39,243 nt of DNA, taken from NCBI GenBank assembly GCA_001767195.1, contig MEKU01000048.1:23649-62891 (forward strand). Direction: 5' to 3'. The translations under genes were made by a program, and so were the position numbers. Under the pieces are notes generated by a model. The model made no database searches, was not told the origin of the DNA, and saw only the letters and a program-made list of their open reading frames with translations. Shown here one piece after another: positions 23,141-34,506 of this stretch. Source of the DNA: Acidobacteria bacterium RIFCSPLOWO2_02_FULL_67_21. GTDB taxonomy: Bacteria > Acidobacteriota > Vicinamibacteria > Vicinamibacterales > UBA2999. Within the stretch, counting starts at the first letter, position 1. Every line of letters starts with the position of its first letter.

Positions 23141-25581
23141 CATCGTCGTGTCCCCATGTACGTTCGAATCTCGACCTCTCGGCCATCGGTGGCGACGGCG
23201 ATCTGACCGTCGCGGTCGGTGCGGTAAACCCGGGCGCCGACGGCGGCCAGGCGGTCGAGCACCTCCGGCGACGGGTGGCCGAAAGAATTGCCGCGGCCGC
23301 TGCTGATGAGGGCGATCTGCGGGCGCCAGTGGTGCAGCAGCTCGTGCGACGTGGACGTGCGGCTGCCGTGATGGGCGACTTTGAGGATCCGCGTGGGGGC
23401 GGGCGTGAGCTGCGGCAGGATGGCGCGCTCCACAGCGGCGCTCACATCTCCCAGCAGGAGCACCGCCACACGCCCGTACAGCAGCTCGAGCACAACCGAA
23501 TCATCGTTGCGCACGCGCCGGCGCTCCCACTCCTCGGGCGGCGGATGAAGGACCCGGATGCGCGCGCCGGCGAGATTGCGCTCGTCCCCGGCCCGCAGCG
23601 GACCGACTCGGGTGCCACGCGCACGGGCGCGCGCCAGCACCGCCTGGAGCGGCGCGTGATCGTGAACGGCAATGCCTTCCCAGACGACCGACGGATGGAA
23701 ATCGTCGATCGCCGCCGGCGCCCCGCCGATGTGATCGGGGTCGCCGTGCGTGAGCAGGAGCCGGTCGAGACGCCGCAGCCCGCCGGCCCAGAGCGCCGGC
23801 GCGAGCACCCGGGTGCCGAGCTCCACATTCCCACCTCCGAACGGCATCCCTCCCGCATCGACGAGCAGCGTCGACCGGTCCGGCAACTGGACCAGCACCG
23901 CTTCTCCCTGCCCGACATCGAGCATCGTCAGCCGCAGCCCGGACGATAGCGGTGCCGTCGAGACCGGGATCGGCCGGCCGGTCACGATCGCGCCTGCTGA
24001 GGCTACGAGCACGAGCAGCCCGGCCACCCGCGCCGCCGTTCGCGGCAGGAGCACGAGCGCCAGCCCCGTGTAATACAGCGCGACGACCCCGAGGGGCGGC
24101 GGAGGCACACGCGCGGCCAGCCAGGGCGCCGCGTCAACCAGCCCCGCGCTCCCGACCAGCGCGCCCGCCGCCTGGCCGGCAAGCCATCCGGCCGGCGCAG
24201 CGAGCGGTCCGAAGGCGTCGAAGATCGCCACCGCCATGCCGCCGATCTGCACGATGCCCATCAGCGGAACCGCGGCCAGGTTCAGGACGAGCCCCGCCGA
24301 CGTCACACGGGAGAACGTCGTGGCACTCACGGGAAGGAGCACGGCCTCCGCCGCGGCGGATGCTGCCAGCGAGGCGATCAACCACCTGGCGAGGCGGCTC
24401 CCCGCCGGCGCCCGACCCACCCGGCGTGCCGCTTCGAGAAGTGCCCCGGTCGCACCGAACGTCAGCAGGAAACCGGCGTCGCGCACATCGAGCGGCCGCG
24501 CGCACAGGATGAGGGTGCCGGCAAGCCCGATCGCATGCCAGGGGCCCGTGCGATGGTCCAGCAGCCGCGCGCTGAAATAGACAATGCCCATCAGCGTCGC
24601 GCGCCAGACGGAGGCGGCCGCGGTGACCACCGTCGCGTACGCGGCAAGCACGCAGATAGCACAGGCGGCCGCCCGCCTCCCTGTCATACCGAGAAGATGG
24701 AGGCATGCCAGCGTGACGGCCGCCAGGAGGCCGATGTTGCCGCCCGAGATCGCAATCACGTGGTACGTGCCGGCCGCCTGAAGGCGAAGCCGCACCTCGT
24801 CGGGCAGGCCCGTCCGGTCGCCAATCAGCACGGCCGTGACGATGGCGGCCGACACCGGGCCATGCGGCGCCACCCATCGGTCCATGCTGCGCCGCACGTG
24901 CCGGCGCACGACGGCTGCCGCCTCCGCGATCGGCCCGGCCCTGGACTCGACGTCAACCAGGAGTCCGCTCTTCACCGAGCCAAACAGGGTGATGCCATCG
25001 AGCGCGAGTGCCTGCTCGAAGTCGGGAACGCCTTCGTTCAGGTACCGCGCCGGTCGCCTGAACGTGGCAAACGCGTGGATCGTCCGCCCGGCGCGCCATT
25101 CCTCCGCCGCGCGGCGGGACGCTCCGCCGGCGACCAGCAGCCCCACTGTGCCTGCGGTGGCCTGCCACCGGCCTCTCAACCGGATCGCCACGACGTCTGC
25201 ACTGAGCCTGACGCCGTCGGAATCGACGGCCGCATCCTCCAGGAGAAGGGCACGGACGCCGATCGGATCGTGGCGAGGCGCCGGCGCCACGGCGCCGATC
25301 GCGAATCCACCGAGCTCGTGGTCGAGCGCGGCCCGGAGCGGCGTGCGAAGCGCCGTGTCACGCGCGTCCACGGCGACCGCTGCGGAGCCCGCGAAGAATG
25401 AGGCCGCAACGAGCGCCGCGGTCAGACGCCCCCGCCTCGCCCACCACGCGACCCATCCGCCGGCCAGCAGCGCCGCGGCCGCCAGCGCGGGTGGAATCAC
25501 CCACGTGGAGATCAGGCCGAGCAGCGAACCCGCGATCGTTGCCAGCGCGGGCAACAGCCCGACGACGCTCACGACGGGCAC
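23140..25581 (-). CDS. comEC: ComEC/Rec2-family DNA uptake channel
   Basis: 813 residues from GTG 25581. The N-terminal part has two membrane helices and a DUF4131-like domain. The middle is the multi-helix competence domain with SAAIVTAVLIGDRTGLP and YHVIAISGGNIGLLAAV, the hallmark ISGxN region. The C-terminal third is a metallo-beta-lactamase domain with TMLDVGQGEAVLVQLPD, LLTHGDPDHIGG and KVAHHGSRTS. The protein carries single-stranded DNA across the inner membrane during natural transformation. No other competence gene is in the window. The stop overlaps by one base the end of the inverted-repeat element shared with mazG. Confidence 0.94.
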   Translation of the reverse strand: MPVVSVVGLLPALATIAGSLLGLISTWVIPPALAAAALLAGGWVAWWARRGRLTAALVAASFFAGSAAVAVDARDTALRTPLRAALDHELGGFAIGAVAPAPRHDPIGVRALLLEDAAVDSDGVRLSADVVAIRLRGRWQATAGTVGLLVAGGASRRAAEEWRAGRTIHAFATFRRPARYLNEGVPDFEQALALDGITLFGSVKSGLLVDVESRAGPIAEAAAVVRRHVRRSMDRWVAPHGPVSAAIVTAVLIGDRTGLPDEVRLRLQAAGTYHVIAISGGNIGLLAAVTLACLHLLGMTGRRAAACAICVLAAYATVVTAAASVWRATLMGIVYFSARLLDHRTGPWHAIGLAGTLILCARPLDVRDAGFLLTFGATGALLEAARRVGRAPAGSRLARWLIASLAASAAAEAVLLPVSATTFSRVTSAGLVLNLAAVPLMGIVQIGGMAVAIFDAFGPLAAPAGWLAGQAAGALVGSAGLVDAAPWLAARVPPPPLGVVALYYTGLALVLLPRTAARVAGLLVLVASAGAIVTGRPIPVSTAPLSSGLRLTMLDVGQGEAVLVQLPDRSTLLVDAGGMPFGGGNVELGTRVLAPALWAGGLRRLDRLLLTHGDPDHIGGAPAAIDDFHPSVVWEGIAVHDHAPLQAVLARARARGTRVGPLRAGDERNLAGARIRVLHPPPEEWERRRVRNDDSVVLELLYGRVAVLLLGDVSAAVERAILPQLTPAPTRILKVAHHGSRTSTSHELLHHWRPQIALISSGRGNSFGHPSPEVLDRLAAVGARVYRTDRDGQIAVATDGREVEIRTYMGTRR

Positions 25582-25876
25582 GCTGCAAGTTGGCGCGCTT
25601 GGCTGCGGCGCGCAGACGCCAGCGACTTACGGAAGCGTCATTGCAGAAACGGCCTCACCACGCCTCGATCGCGGTTGCAGTTTCTGCCGGCAGATCGTGA
25701 CGGCGCTGGTGCGTGACTGTCCGGTACCGACACGTAGACGTCCAGAGACGAACACGCTTTCATACCGCGTCGGTTTGAGACGTGTCGACGCCGCTTCCGC
25801 GCAGATATTTTCATCGTGCGGCGATCGCGCTGCGCTACACTGCGGCGCAACCCGTCTCCCAAATAGTGTACGAACG
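25582..25876. other. Divergent intergenic region between comEC and the DHp/NtrC pair
   Basis: About 295 bases with no gene that I can support. TACACT at 25836-25841 is a possible -10 box 36 bases before ATG 25877. No convincing -35 box or sigma-54 promoter is seen. Confidence 0.4.
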
Positions 25877-26083
25877 ATGACAGAACCGAGCGCTTCGAAC
25901 CGCGTCACGCACGATCTCGTACACGAATTCAAGAACCACCTCGCCGTGATCGTCGGCTTCTGCGATCTGCTGCTTCGCGAGCTGCCCGACACCGATCCGC
26001 GCCGCGAAGACGTTCTCCAGATGCAGAAAGCAGGGCGCGACGCGCTTGCGCTGCTCCCCCGCCTGACCACGCGCATGCCATGA
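25877..26083 (+). CDS. Stand-alone histidine-kinase phosphoacceptor (DHp) domain protein
   Basis: 68 residues from ATG 25877. The sequence VTHDLVHEFKNHLAVIVGFCDLLL is an H-box helix of HisKA type with His16 as the likely phosphoacceptor, followed by a loop and a second helix (REDVLQMQKAGRDALALLPRL). That completes a DHp helical hairpin. No sensor and no ATP-binding domain follow: the stop at 26081-26083 is followed at once by the NtrC-type gene. It may be a phosphotransfer partner, a dimerisation antagonist of a full kinase, or half of a split kinase. Adjacency makes the neighbouring regulator the first candidate partner. The fold is a confident reading; the role is inference. Confidence 0.8.
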   Translation: MTEPSASNRVTHDLVHEFKNHLAVIVGFCDLLLRELPDTDPRREDVLQMQKAGRDALALLPRLTTRMP

Positions 26084-26089
26084 GTGTGG

Positions 26090-27463
26090 ATGGCTGATCG
26101 GCGCCCGGTCCTGCTCGTCGTCGACGATGAGCCCGCCATCCTCGGCATCGTGCGGCGGTTTGCCGAAAGCGAAGACTTCGACGTGGCCACCCATGCAGGA
26201 GGCCGCGATCTGGTCGCCGAGCTCCCGGCGCTCAAGCCAGACGTGGCGCTCGTCGATCGGAACATGCCTGAGGTCGGCGGCCTCGACATCCTGCGCACCA
26301 TCCGCGAGATCGATCCCGCCTGCCAGGTGATTCTGATGACCGGGGAGGCCACCGTCGACTCCGCGGTCGAAGCCGTCAAGCTGGGCGCGCTCGACTACCT
26401 CAGCAAGCCGCTCGATTTCGATCGCCTGCGCGAGCTTCTGAGTACGGTCCGGCACGGAATCGAGCGGCGCCGGAGGCTGCTCGCGGCCGACACGGAGCTG
26501 GCGAGCCGGTTCGAGTTCTACGGAATGATCGGGCGCAGCCCCGCGATGCAGGAGCTGTTCGATCTCATCCGGCGGCTGGCGCCGCATGCGCGCACCGCCC
26601 TTCTCACCGGCGAGACGGGCACGGGCAAGGAGCTGGTCGCCCGCGCGATGCACAGGCTCGGGCCTCGCCGCGACCGGCGCCTGGTGGTCTTCAACTGCTC
26701 CGCGATCGTCGACACGCTGTTTGAAAGCGAGCTCTTCGGCCACACGCGCGGCGCCTTCACCGGCGCTGTGGACTCGAAGGCCGGGCTCTTCGAAACGGCA
26801 GACCGCGGCACGCTCTTCCTCGACGAAGTGGGCGAGCTGCCGCTCGCGGTCCAGGCCAAGCTGCTCCGCGCGATCGAGTACGGCGAGGTGCAGCGGGTCG
26901 GATCGAGCGAGGCACGCCGCGTCGACGTCCGCACGATCGCGGCGACGAACCGGCGGCTGAGCGACGAAGTCTCCGCGGGGCGGTTCCGGCAGGACCTGTA
27001 CTACCGCCTCAACGTCGTCGACATCGGCCTCCGGCCGCTGCGCGAGCGCCGGGAGGACATCCCGTATCTCACCGCGGCGTTCGTCAAGGAATTCGGCGAG
27101 CGGTTCGGCAAGTCGCTGACCGGCGTGAGCCCCGGCGCCGAGCGGCTGCTGCACAACGCGCCCTGGCCAGGCAACATCCGCGAGCTGCGCAACATGATCG
27201 AGCGCGCGTGCATGCTGAGCGAGGGGCGCATGCTCAGCGAGCGTGAAGTGCTGCATGCGCTGGGTGGGGCCACCCAGCGCGGGCCGACCCTGCCGCAGCC
27301 GGCGGCGCAGGCCGACAGCCTGGACGCGCAGCCCCAGCTGGATGGGCGGACGGTCGAGCGCGTGCTGCAGCAGGTCGGCGGCAACCGCTCGGCCGCGGCG
27401 CGCCGGCTCGGCATCAGCCGCCGCGCGCTGTATCGGCGCCTCGACGCGTTCGGCCTGCGATGA
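26090..27463 (+). CDS. NtrC-family sigma-54-dependent response regulator
   Basis: 457 residues from ATG 26090; a GTG at 26084, directly after the upstream stop, is an alternative. The receiver domain has the acidic pair VVDDEP and phospho-acceptor Asp56 (VALVDRNMP) with the later Lys in DYLSKPLD. The AAA+ domain has Walker A GETGTGKE (174-181), GAFTGA (221-226), which contacts sigma-54, and LFLDEVGELP. The C-terminus has a Fis-type helix-turn-helix (GGNRSAAARRLGISRRALYRRL). Phosphorylation would drive hexamer formation and open sigma-54 promoters. The only histidine-kinase-like neighbour is the stand-alone DHp protein. Target genes are not evident here. Confidence 0.95.
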   Translation: MADRRPVLLVVDDEPAILGIVRRFAESEDFDVATHAGGRDLVAELPALKPDVALVDRNMPEVGGLDILRTIREIDPACQVILMTGEATVDSAVEAVKLGALDYLSKPLDFDRLRELLSTVRHGIERRRRLLAADTELASRFEFYGMIGRSPAMQELFDLIRRLAPHARTALLTGETGTGKELVARAMHRLGPRRDRRLVVFNCSAIVDTLFESELFGHTRGAFTGAVDSKAGLFETADRGTLFLDEVGELPLAVQAKLLRAIEYGEVQRVGSSEARRVDVRTIAATNRRLSDEVSAGRFRQDLYYRLNVVDIGLRPLRERREDIPYLTAAFVKEFGERFGKSLTGVSPGAERLLHNAPWPGNIRELRNMIERACMLSEGRMLSEREVLHALGGATQRGPTLPQPAAQADSLDAQPQLDGRTVERVLQQVGGNRSAAARRLGISRRALYRRLDAFGLR

Positions 27464-27552
27464 AACCACGAAGGGCACGAAGAACGCGAAGAACACGAAT
27501 TCCTTCGATCCGGAGCGTTCGTGACCTTCGTGAGCTTCGTGTCTTCGTGGTT
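27464..27552. repeat. Gene-less inverted array of 9-bp repeats (MITE-like)
   Basis: Left arm: AAC, CACGAAGGG, CACGAAGAA, CGCGAAGAA, CACGAATTC. Right arm, inverted: AAC, CACGAAGA, CACGAAGCT, CACGAAGGT, CACGAACGC. A 12-base spacer separates them. Ends are AACCACGAAG as at 22634-23140. It lies directly after the stop of the NtrC-type gene and before carB, between convergent genes, where it may also act as a terminator hairpin. Confidence 0.85.
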
Positions 27553-27559
27553 GACGTAA

Positions 27560-30817
<3,258 letters not shown>

Positions 30818-30832
30818 TCACCATCAGCCACC

Positions 30833-30911
30833 GAGACAAGCCACAGAGACACAGAGGCACAGAGACAAATGTCTTCTTACTCTGTGTCTCTGTGACTCTG
30901 TGGCCCGTCTC
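30833..30911. repeat. Inverted array of 8-bp CACAGAG repeats between carA and carB
   Basis: GCCACAGAG (30840-30848), then CACAGAGG and CACAGAGA on the left; inverted CACAGAG units on the right ending CTCTGTGGC (30896-30904). GAGAC (30833-30837) and GTCTC (30907-30911) extend the symmetry. The plan is the same as the CACGAAG elements but with an 8-bp unit. It fills most of the carA-carB gap and would fold in the transcript. Confidence 0.85.
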
Positions 30912-30917
30912 ACGTGA

Positions 30918-32057
30918 TTAGCGCTTCTCCATCGACTCGAGGAACTGCTGGAACAGGTAGTCGGCGTCGTGCGGTCCCGGCGACGCTTCGGGATGATACT
31001 GCACGGAAAAGATCGGCTTCGAGGTGTGACGGAATCCTTCGACGGTGCCGTCGTAGAGGTTGAGGTGCGTCACCTTGACATCCGACGGCAGCGAGCCAGG
31101 GTCGACCGCGAACCCATGGTTCTGCGACGTGATCTCCACCTTGCCCGAGCTCAGCTCCTTGACCGGATGATTGGCCCCGCGGTGGCCGAACTTCAGCTTG
31201 AACGTCTCACCGCCCACCGCCAGGCCGAGAACCTGATGGCCCAGACAAATCCCGAACATCGGACGGTCGCTCTGCACGAGCTGGCGGACGTTGTCGATCG
31301 CGTACGGCAGCGCCGCCGGATCGCCCGGCCCGTTGCTGAGAAAGATGCCGTCAGGCTCTGTGGCCAGCAGCTCCCGCGCGGGCGCGGAGGCCGGAAAGAC
31401 GTGCACATCGCACCCGTAGGCGTCGAGACGACGCAGGATGTTCCATTTCACGCCGAAATCGTACGCCGCGACGCGCAGCCGGCGTGACGCCCGGCGCGCC
31501 GGCGCCAGCCCGAACTCGGCGTGATCCGCGTCACCGGCCGCCGGCGCCCGATCCCGCCACTCGTACGCGCGATCGCATGTGACCTCGCGTACCAGATCGG
31601 ACCCCTCCATCTTTCGAATCGCACGAGCCTTCTCCACGAGTTGCTCCGGATCGACCTGTCCCGTGGCAATCACGCCGCGCATGACGCCCGCCGAGCGCAG
31701 CACGCGCGTCAGCGCCCGCGTGTCGATGTCGGAGATGGCGACGATGTTGTGGCGAACGAGATAGTCGCGAAGCGTCCCGTCGGCCCGCCAGTTGCTGGCG
31801 AGCGGCGACTCTTCCCGCATGATGAAGCCGGCCACGCGCGGCGCCTGCGACTCCGCGTCGCCGGCCGTCACGCCGTAGTTGCCGATCTGCGGCGCGGTCA
31901 TCGTGACGATCTGCCCCGCATACGAGGGGTCGGTCAGGACCTCCTGGTAGCCGGTCATGCTCGTGTTGAACACCACCTCGCCGGCGGCCTCGCCGAGCGC
32001 GCCGGCGGCGAGCCCGCGATACCAGGTGCCGTCTTCGAGTGCCAGAACTGCGTTCAT
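30918..32057 (-). CDS. carA: Carbamoyl-phosphate synthase small (glutaminase) subunit
   Basis: 379 residues from ATG 32057. The N-terminal CarA domain has [20 protein letters not shown]. The class I glutamine amidotransferase domain has the nucleophile Cys in [13 protein letters not shown] and the His/Glu in [11 protein letters not shown]. It releases ammonia from glutamine and passes it to CarB. It begins three bases after the PEGA gene and precedes carB, so the three are probably one operon. Confidence 0.98.
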   Translation of the reverse strand: MNAVLALEDGTWYRGLAAGALGEAAGEVVFNTSMTGYQEVLTDPSYAGQIVTMTAPQIGNYGVTAGDAESQAPRVAGFIMREESPLASNWRADGTLRDYLVRHNIVAISDIDTRALTRVLRSAGVMRGVIATGQVDPEQLVEKARAIRKMEGSDLVREVTCDRAYEWRDRAPAAGDADHAEFGLAPARRASRRLRVAAYDFGVKWNILRRLDAYGCDVHVFPASAPARELLATEPDGIFLSNGPGDPAALPYAIDNVRQLVQSDRPMFGICLGHQVLGLAVGGETFKLKFGHRGANHPVKELSSGKVEITSQNHGFAVDPGSLPSDVKVTHLNLYDGTVEGFRHTSKPIFSVQYHPEASPGPHDADYLFQQFLESMEKR

Positions 32058-32060
32058 GAT

Positions 32061-32675
32061 TCAGTCAAACGAGGCGCCGACGCGCCGACGCGCCCCCGCC
32101 GCCACGTCGGTGGTTGTCACCCACGTATCGTGGCCGAACAGCTCCATTCGGATCCGGTACGTCCCGGGCCGCACACTATTCATCGTCATTGGCGTCACGC
32201 CCACGCGGACGTCGTCCAGGTAGATCGTGGCACCGTTCGGCCGCGAGTCGAACTGCAGCGTCCCGGCCACAGGGGCCGGCGGCGCGGCCGGCTTCGGGGC
32301 GACTGACAGAGCGGGCCTGGGAGCCGGCTCCAGGGCAGGGCCCGGCGGCGCCACCGGTTCTTCGATCACGGCCGCAGGCGCGGCCGCCGTCGGTACTGCC
32401 CCGGCGTCGGTGCCAACAGGCATCGCGGGAGAAGGCGGCTGCACGGGACGCCGCGCCTCCGCAAACGGCGGCACCGGCGGCGCCATCCGCTGGCCCACCA
32501 GGAAGCCGCCGCCAAAGCCGGCCAGCAGGCCGATCGCGAGCAGGCCGACCGCCATCATCCCTGAGCCGGACGAGCGAGGGCCCGGCTCGTCGGCCGCCGC
32601 CGCATCGCCAACCGGCATCGGATCGGCAGCCGGCTCGCCTGGCGGCACCGGATCGCGGAGCGGCAGATCGATCAT
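32061..32675 (-). CDS. Membrane-anchored PEGA-domain protein
   Basis: 204 residues from ATG 32675, the first ATG in a frame that stays open upstream; no ribosome site marks it, so a start up to about 40 codons earlier (possibly a rare CTG) is possible. One membrane helix (GMMAVGLLAIGLLAGFGGGF) is followed by a long Pro/Ala-rich linker and a C-terminal PEGA domain: GTLQFDSRPNGATIYLDDVR, GVTPMTMNSVRPGTYRIRME. PEGA domains are small beta-sandwiches often found outside the membrane or in surface-layer and kinase-linked proteins. The tie to carA, three bases downstream, is probably only transcriptional. Confidence 0.75.
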   Translation of the reverse strand: MIDLPLRDPVPPGEPAADPMPVGDAAAADEPGPRSSGSGMMAVGLLAIGLLAGFGGGFLVGQRMAPPVPPFAEARRPVQPPSPAMPVGTDAGAVPTAAAPAAVIEEPVAPPGPALEPAPRPALSVAPKPAAPPAPVAGTLQFDSRPNGATIYLDDVRVGVTPMTMNSVRPGTYRIRMELFGHDTWVTTTDVAAGARRRVGASFD

Positions 32676-32849
32676 GGGCGCAGACTGAGGCGAGTCTCCG
32701 CGGCCGTCGAGTTGAAAGATGTCCCCGGTCAGTGGCAGAACTCCTGGAGCGGATACGCCCGCCGTCGGGACGAAGGCGTGATCAGGTCGGTGGATCGTAA
32801 CATGCGCACCGGCGCGGAGACAGGGCGCGACGGAAGGCGCGCCGCGGGA

Positions 32850-32855
32850 TTGACA
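32850..32855 (+). promoter_or_regulatory. Candidate -35 box (TTGACA) for bshC
   Basis: A perfect TTGACA lies 31 bases before the first-choice bshC start (GTG 32887). The -10 region (about 32873-32879, CAAGAGT) is poor, so the call is tentative. Confidence 0.35.
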
Positions 32856-32886
32856 CCTCCCGCAACGCTCTGCAAGAGTAGCCTCG

Positions 32887-34506
32887 GTGTTCCCGCACGC
32901 CGGCATTTCAGCGACGGCCAGCCGCATTCCCATCGAGATTCGCCGGTTTCCCTGGATCAAGCGCCTGGCGGTCGACTACGCCTTCGACTATTCGCGGCTT
33001 GCCGACTTCTTCGCGGGCAACCCGGCAGAGCCGGACGCGTGGCGTGAGGCGATCCGGCGCACGCAGGCCCATCCGAGACAGCGTGGCGCTATGGCGGACG
33101 TCATCGAGGCGCAGCTGCGGCGGCGCGGCGCGCCGCCACAGGCGCTGGAGGCCGCCGCACGGCTGCGCGACCCGCAGACGGTCGCCGTCGTGACCGGGCA
33201 GCAGGCGGGCCTCTTCGGCGGTCCGCTCTTCACGCTGCTCAAAGCGCTCACCGCGCTGCAGCTGGCCGAGCGTCTCTCGCGCGAATACCACGTGCCGGCC
33301 GTCCCCGTCTTCTGGATCGACGCGGAGGATCACGACTGGGACGAGGTCCGGCGCTGCGGCATCCTCGACGGCGATCTGAACCTGACTGAACTGTCACTCG
33401 GTGAGCCGCCCGGCGCCGGCAGCAGTCCCGTGGCCCGGGTTCGCCTCGACCAGTCCACGGGCGCGGCGCTCGACGCGCTGGCGGCAGCGCTCCCCCCGAC
33501 CGAGTTCACCGGGCCACTCATGCAGCGCCTGCGGGTGGCGTACCGGACCGGCACCGGCATGGCCGACGCCTTCGGGGACTGGATCGAGTCGGTGCTCGGC
33601 TCGCGCGGCCTGGTCCTGTTCGACGCCGCGGATCCGGCCGCCAAGCCGCTGGCGGCCGGCCTCTTCGCGCGCGAGATCGAACGCCCGGGCATCACGTCAC
33701 GGCTGGCGGCCGCCGCCGGCGCCGCGCTGGTGGCCCGCGGCTACCACGCGCAGGTCGAGCCGCACCCGGACCACCTGGCCCTGTTTCATCTCGACGGCAC
33801 GCGGACGAGCCTGAGCGTGGGCGACGCGCCCGCGCGTGCCGACCGGGTGCGCACGCACCCGCAGGAATTCAGCCCCAACGTGCTCCTCCGGCCGCTCGTT
33901 CAGGACACGCTGTTCCCGACCGTCTGCTACGTGGCCGGGCCCAACGAGCTCGCCTACCTCGGGCAGCTGCGCGGCGTGTACGAGGCGTTCGACGTCCCGA
34001 TGCCGCTGATGCATCAGCGATCCACCGCCACGATCGTCGACTCGAACGCGATGCGCTTTCTGGCGCGCCACGAGCTGCCGCTCGAATCGCTGCGCCATCA
34101 GGACGAGAGCGTGCTCAACCAATTGCTCGAGTCACAGATTCCGGCGGCGGTCCACCAGTCGCTCGAAGAGGCCTCGCGCACGGCGGCCGATCGGATGGAG
34201 GCGCTCGCCCGCACGCTGGTCCGGCTCGATCCGACACTCGAGGCCTCGGCGCGCTCGACGCTCGGGCGCATCCAGGACGACCTGAAGAAGCTGCACGCCA
34301 AGATCATCCAGGCGGTCAAGCGCAAGGACGAGACGCTGCGCCGCCAGTTCCGGCACGCGCGGGCCCAGGCCTTTCCGGGCGGGCATCCGCAGGAGCGCTC
34401 CGTCGGATTCGTCTACTTCCTCAACATGTACGGCGACGGGCTCATCGACCGGCTTGCCGAGGAGCTGCCGCCGGATCAGGGGACGCACTGGGTGATCGCG
34501 ATTTGA
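32887..34506 (+). CDS. bshC: Bacillithiol biosynthesis cysteine-adding enzyme BshC
   Basis: 539 residues from GTG 32887, the usual length. The opening SRIPIEIRRFPWIKRLAVDY is typical of BshC, as are VAVVTGQQAGLFGGPLFTLLK (nucleotide-site region), VPVFWIDAEDHDWDEV and CYVAGPNELAYLGQLRGVYEAF. It is thought to add cysteine to glucosaminyl-malate in the last step of bacillithiol synthesis. Presence of bshC points to bacillithiol as a low-molecular-weight thiol. bshA and bshB are not in the window. The next gene overlaps its stop (TTGA). Confidence 0.95.
   Translation: MFPHAGISATASRIPIEIRRFPWIKRLAVDYAFDYSRLADFFAGNPAEPDAWREAIRRTQAHPRQRGAMADVIEAQLRRRGAPPQALEAAARLRDPQTVAVVTGQQAGLFGGPLFTLLKALTALQLAERLSREYHVPAVPVFWIDAEDHDWDEVRRCGILDGDLNLTELSLGEPPGAGSSPVARVRLDQSTGAALDALAAALPPTEFTGPLMQRLRVAYRTGTGMADAFGDWIESVLGSRGLVLFDAADPAAKPLAAGLFAREIERPGITSRLAAAAGAALVARGYHAQVEPHPDHLALFHLDGTRTSLSVGDAPARADRVRTHPQEFSPNVLLRPLVQDTLFPTVCYVAGPNELAYLGQLRGVYEAFDVPMPLMHQRSTATIVDSNAMRFLARHELPLESLRHQDESVLNQLLESQIPAAVHQSLEEASRTAADRMEALARTLVRLDPTLEASARSTLGRIQDDLKKLHAKIIQAVKRKDETLRRQFRHARAQAFPGGHPQERSVGFVYFLNMYGDGLIDRLAEELPPDQGTHWVIAI

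Noticed and set aside
25590-25606. Possible sigma-54 promoter (TGGC...TGC) upstream of the NtrC-type operon
   Set aside because: The spacing between the GG and GC elements is off by one base and the flanks do not match the consensus.
30818-30917. Riboswitch or attenuator between carA and carB
   Set aside because: The structure is accounted for by the 8-bp inverted repeat array; no known ligand-binding motif was recognised.
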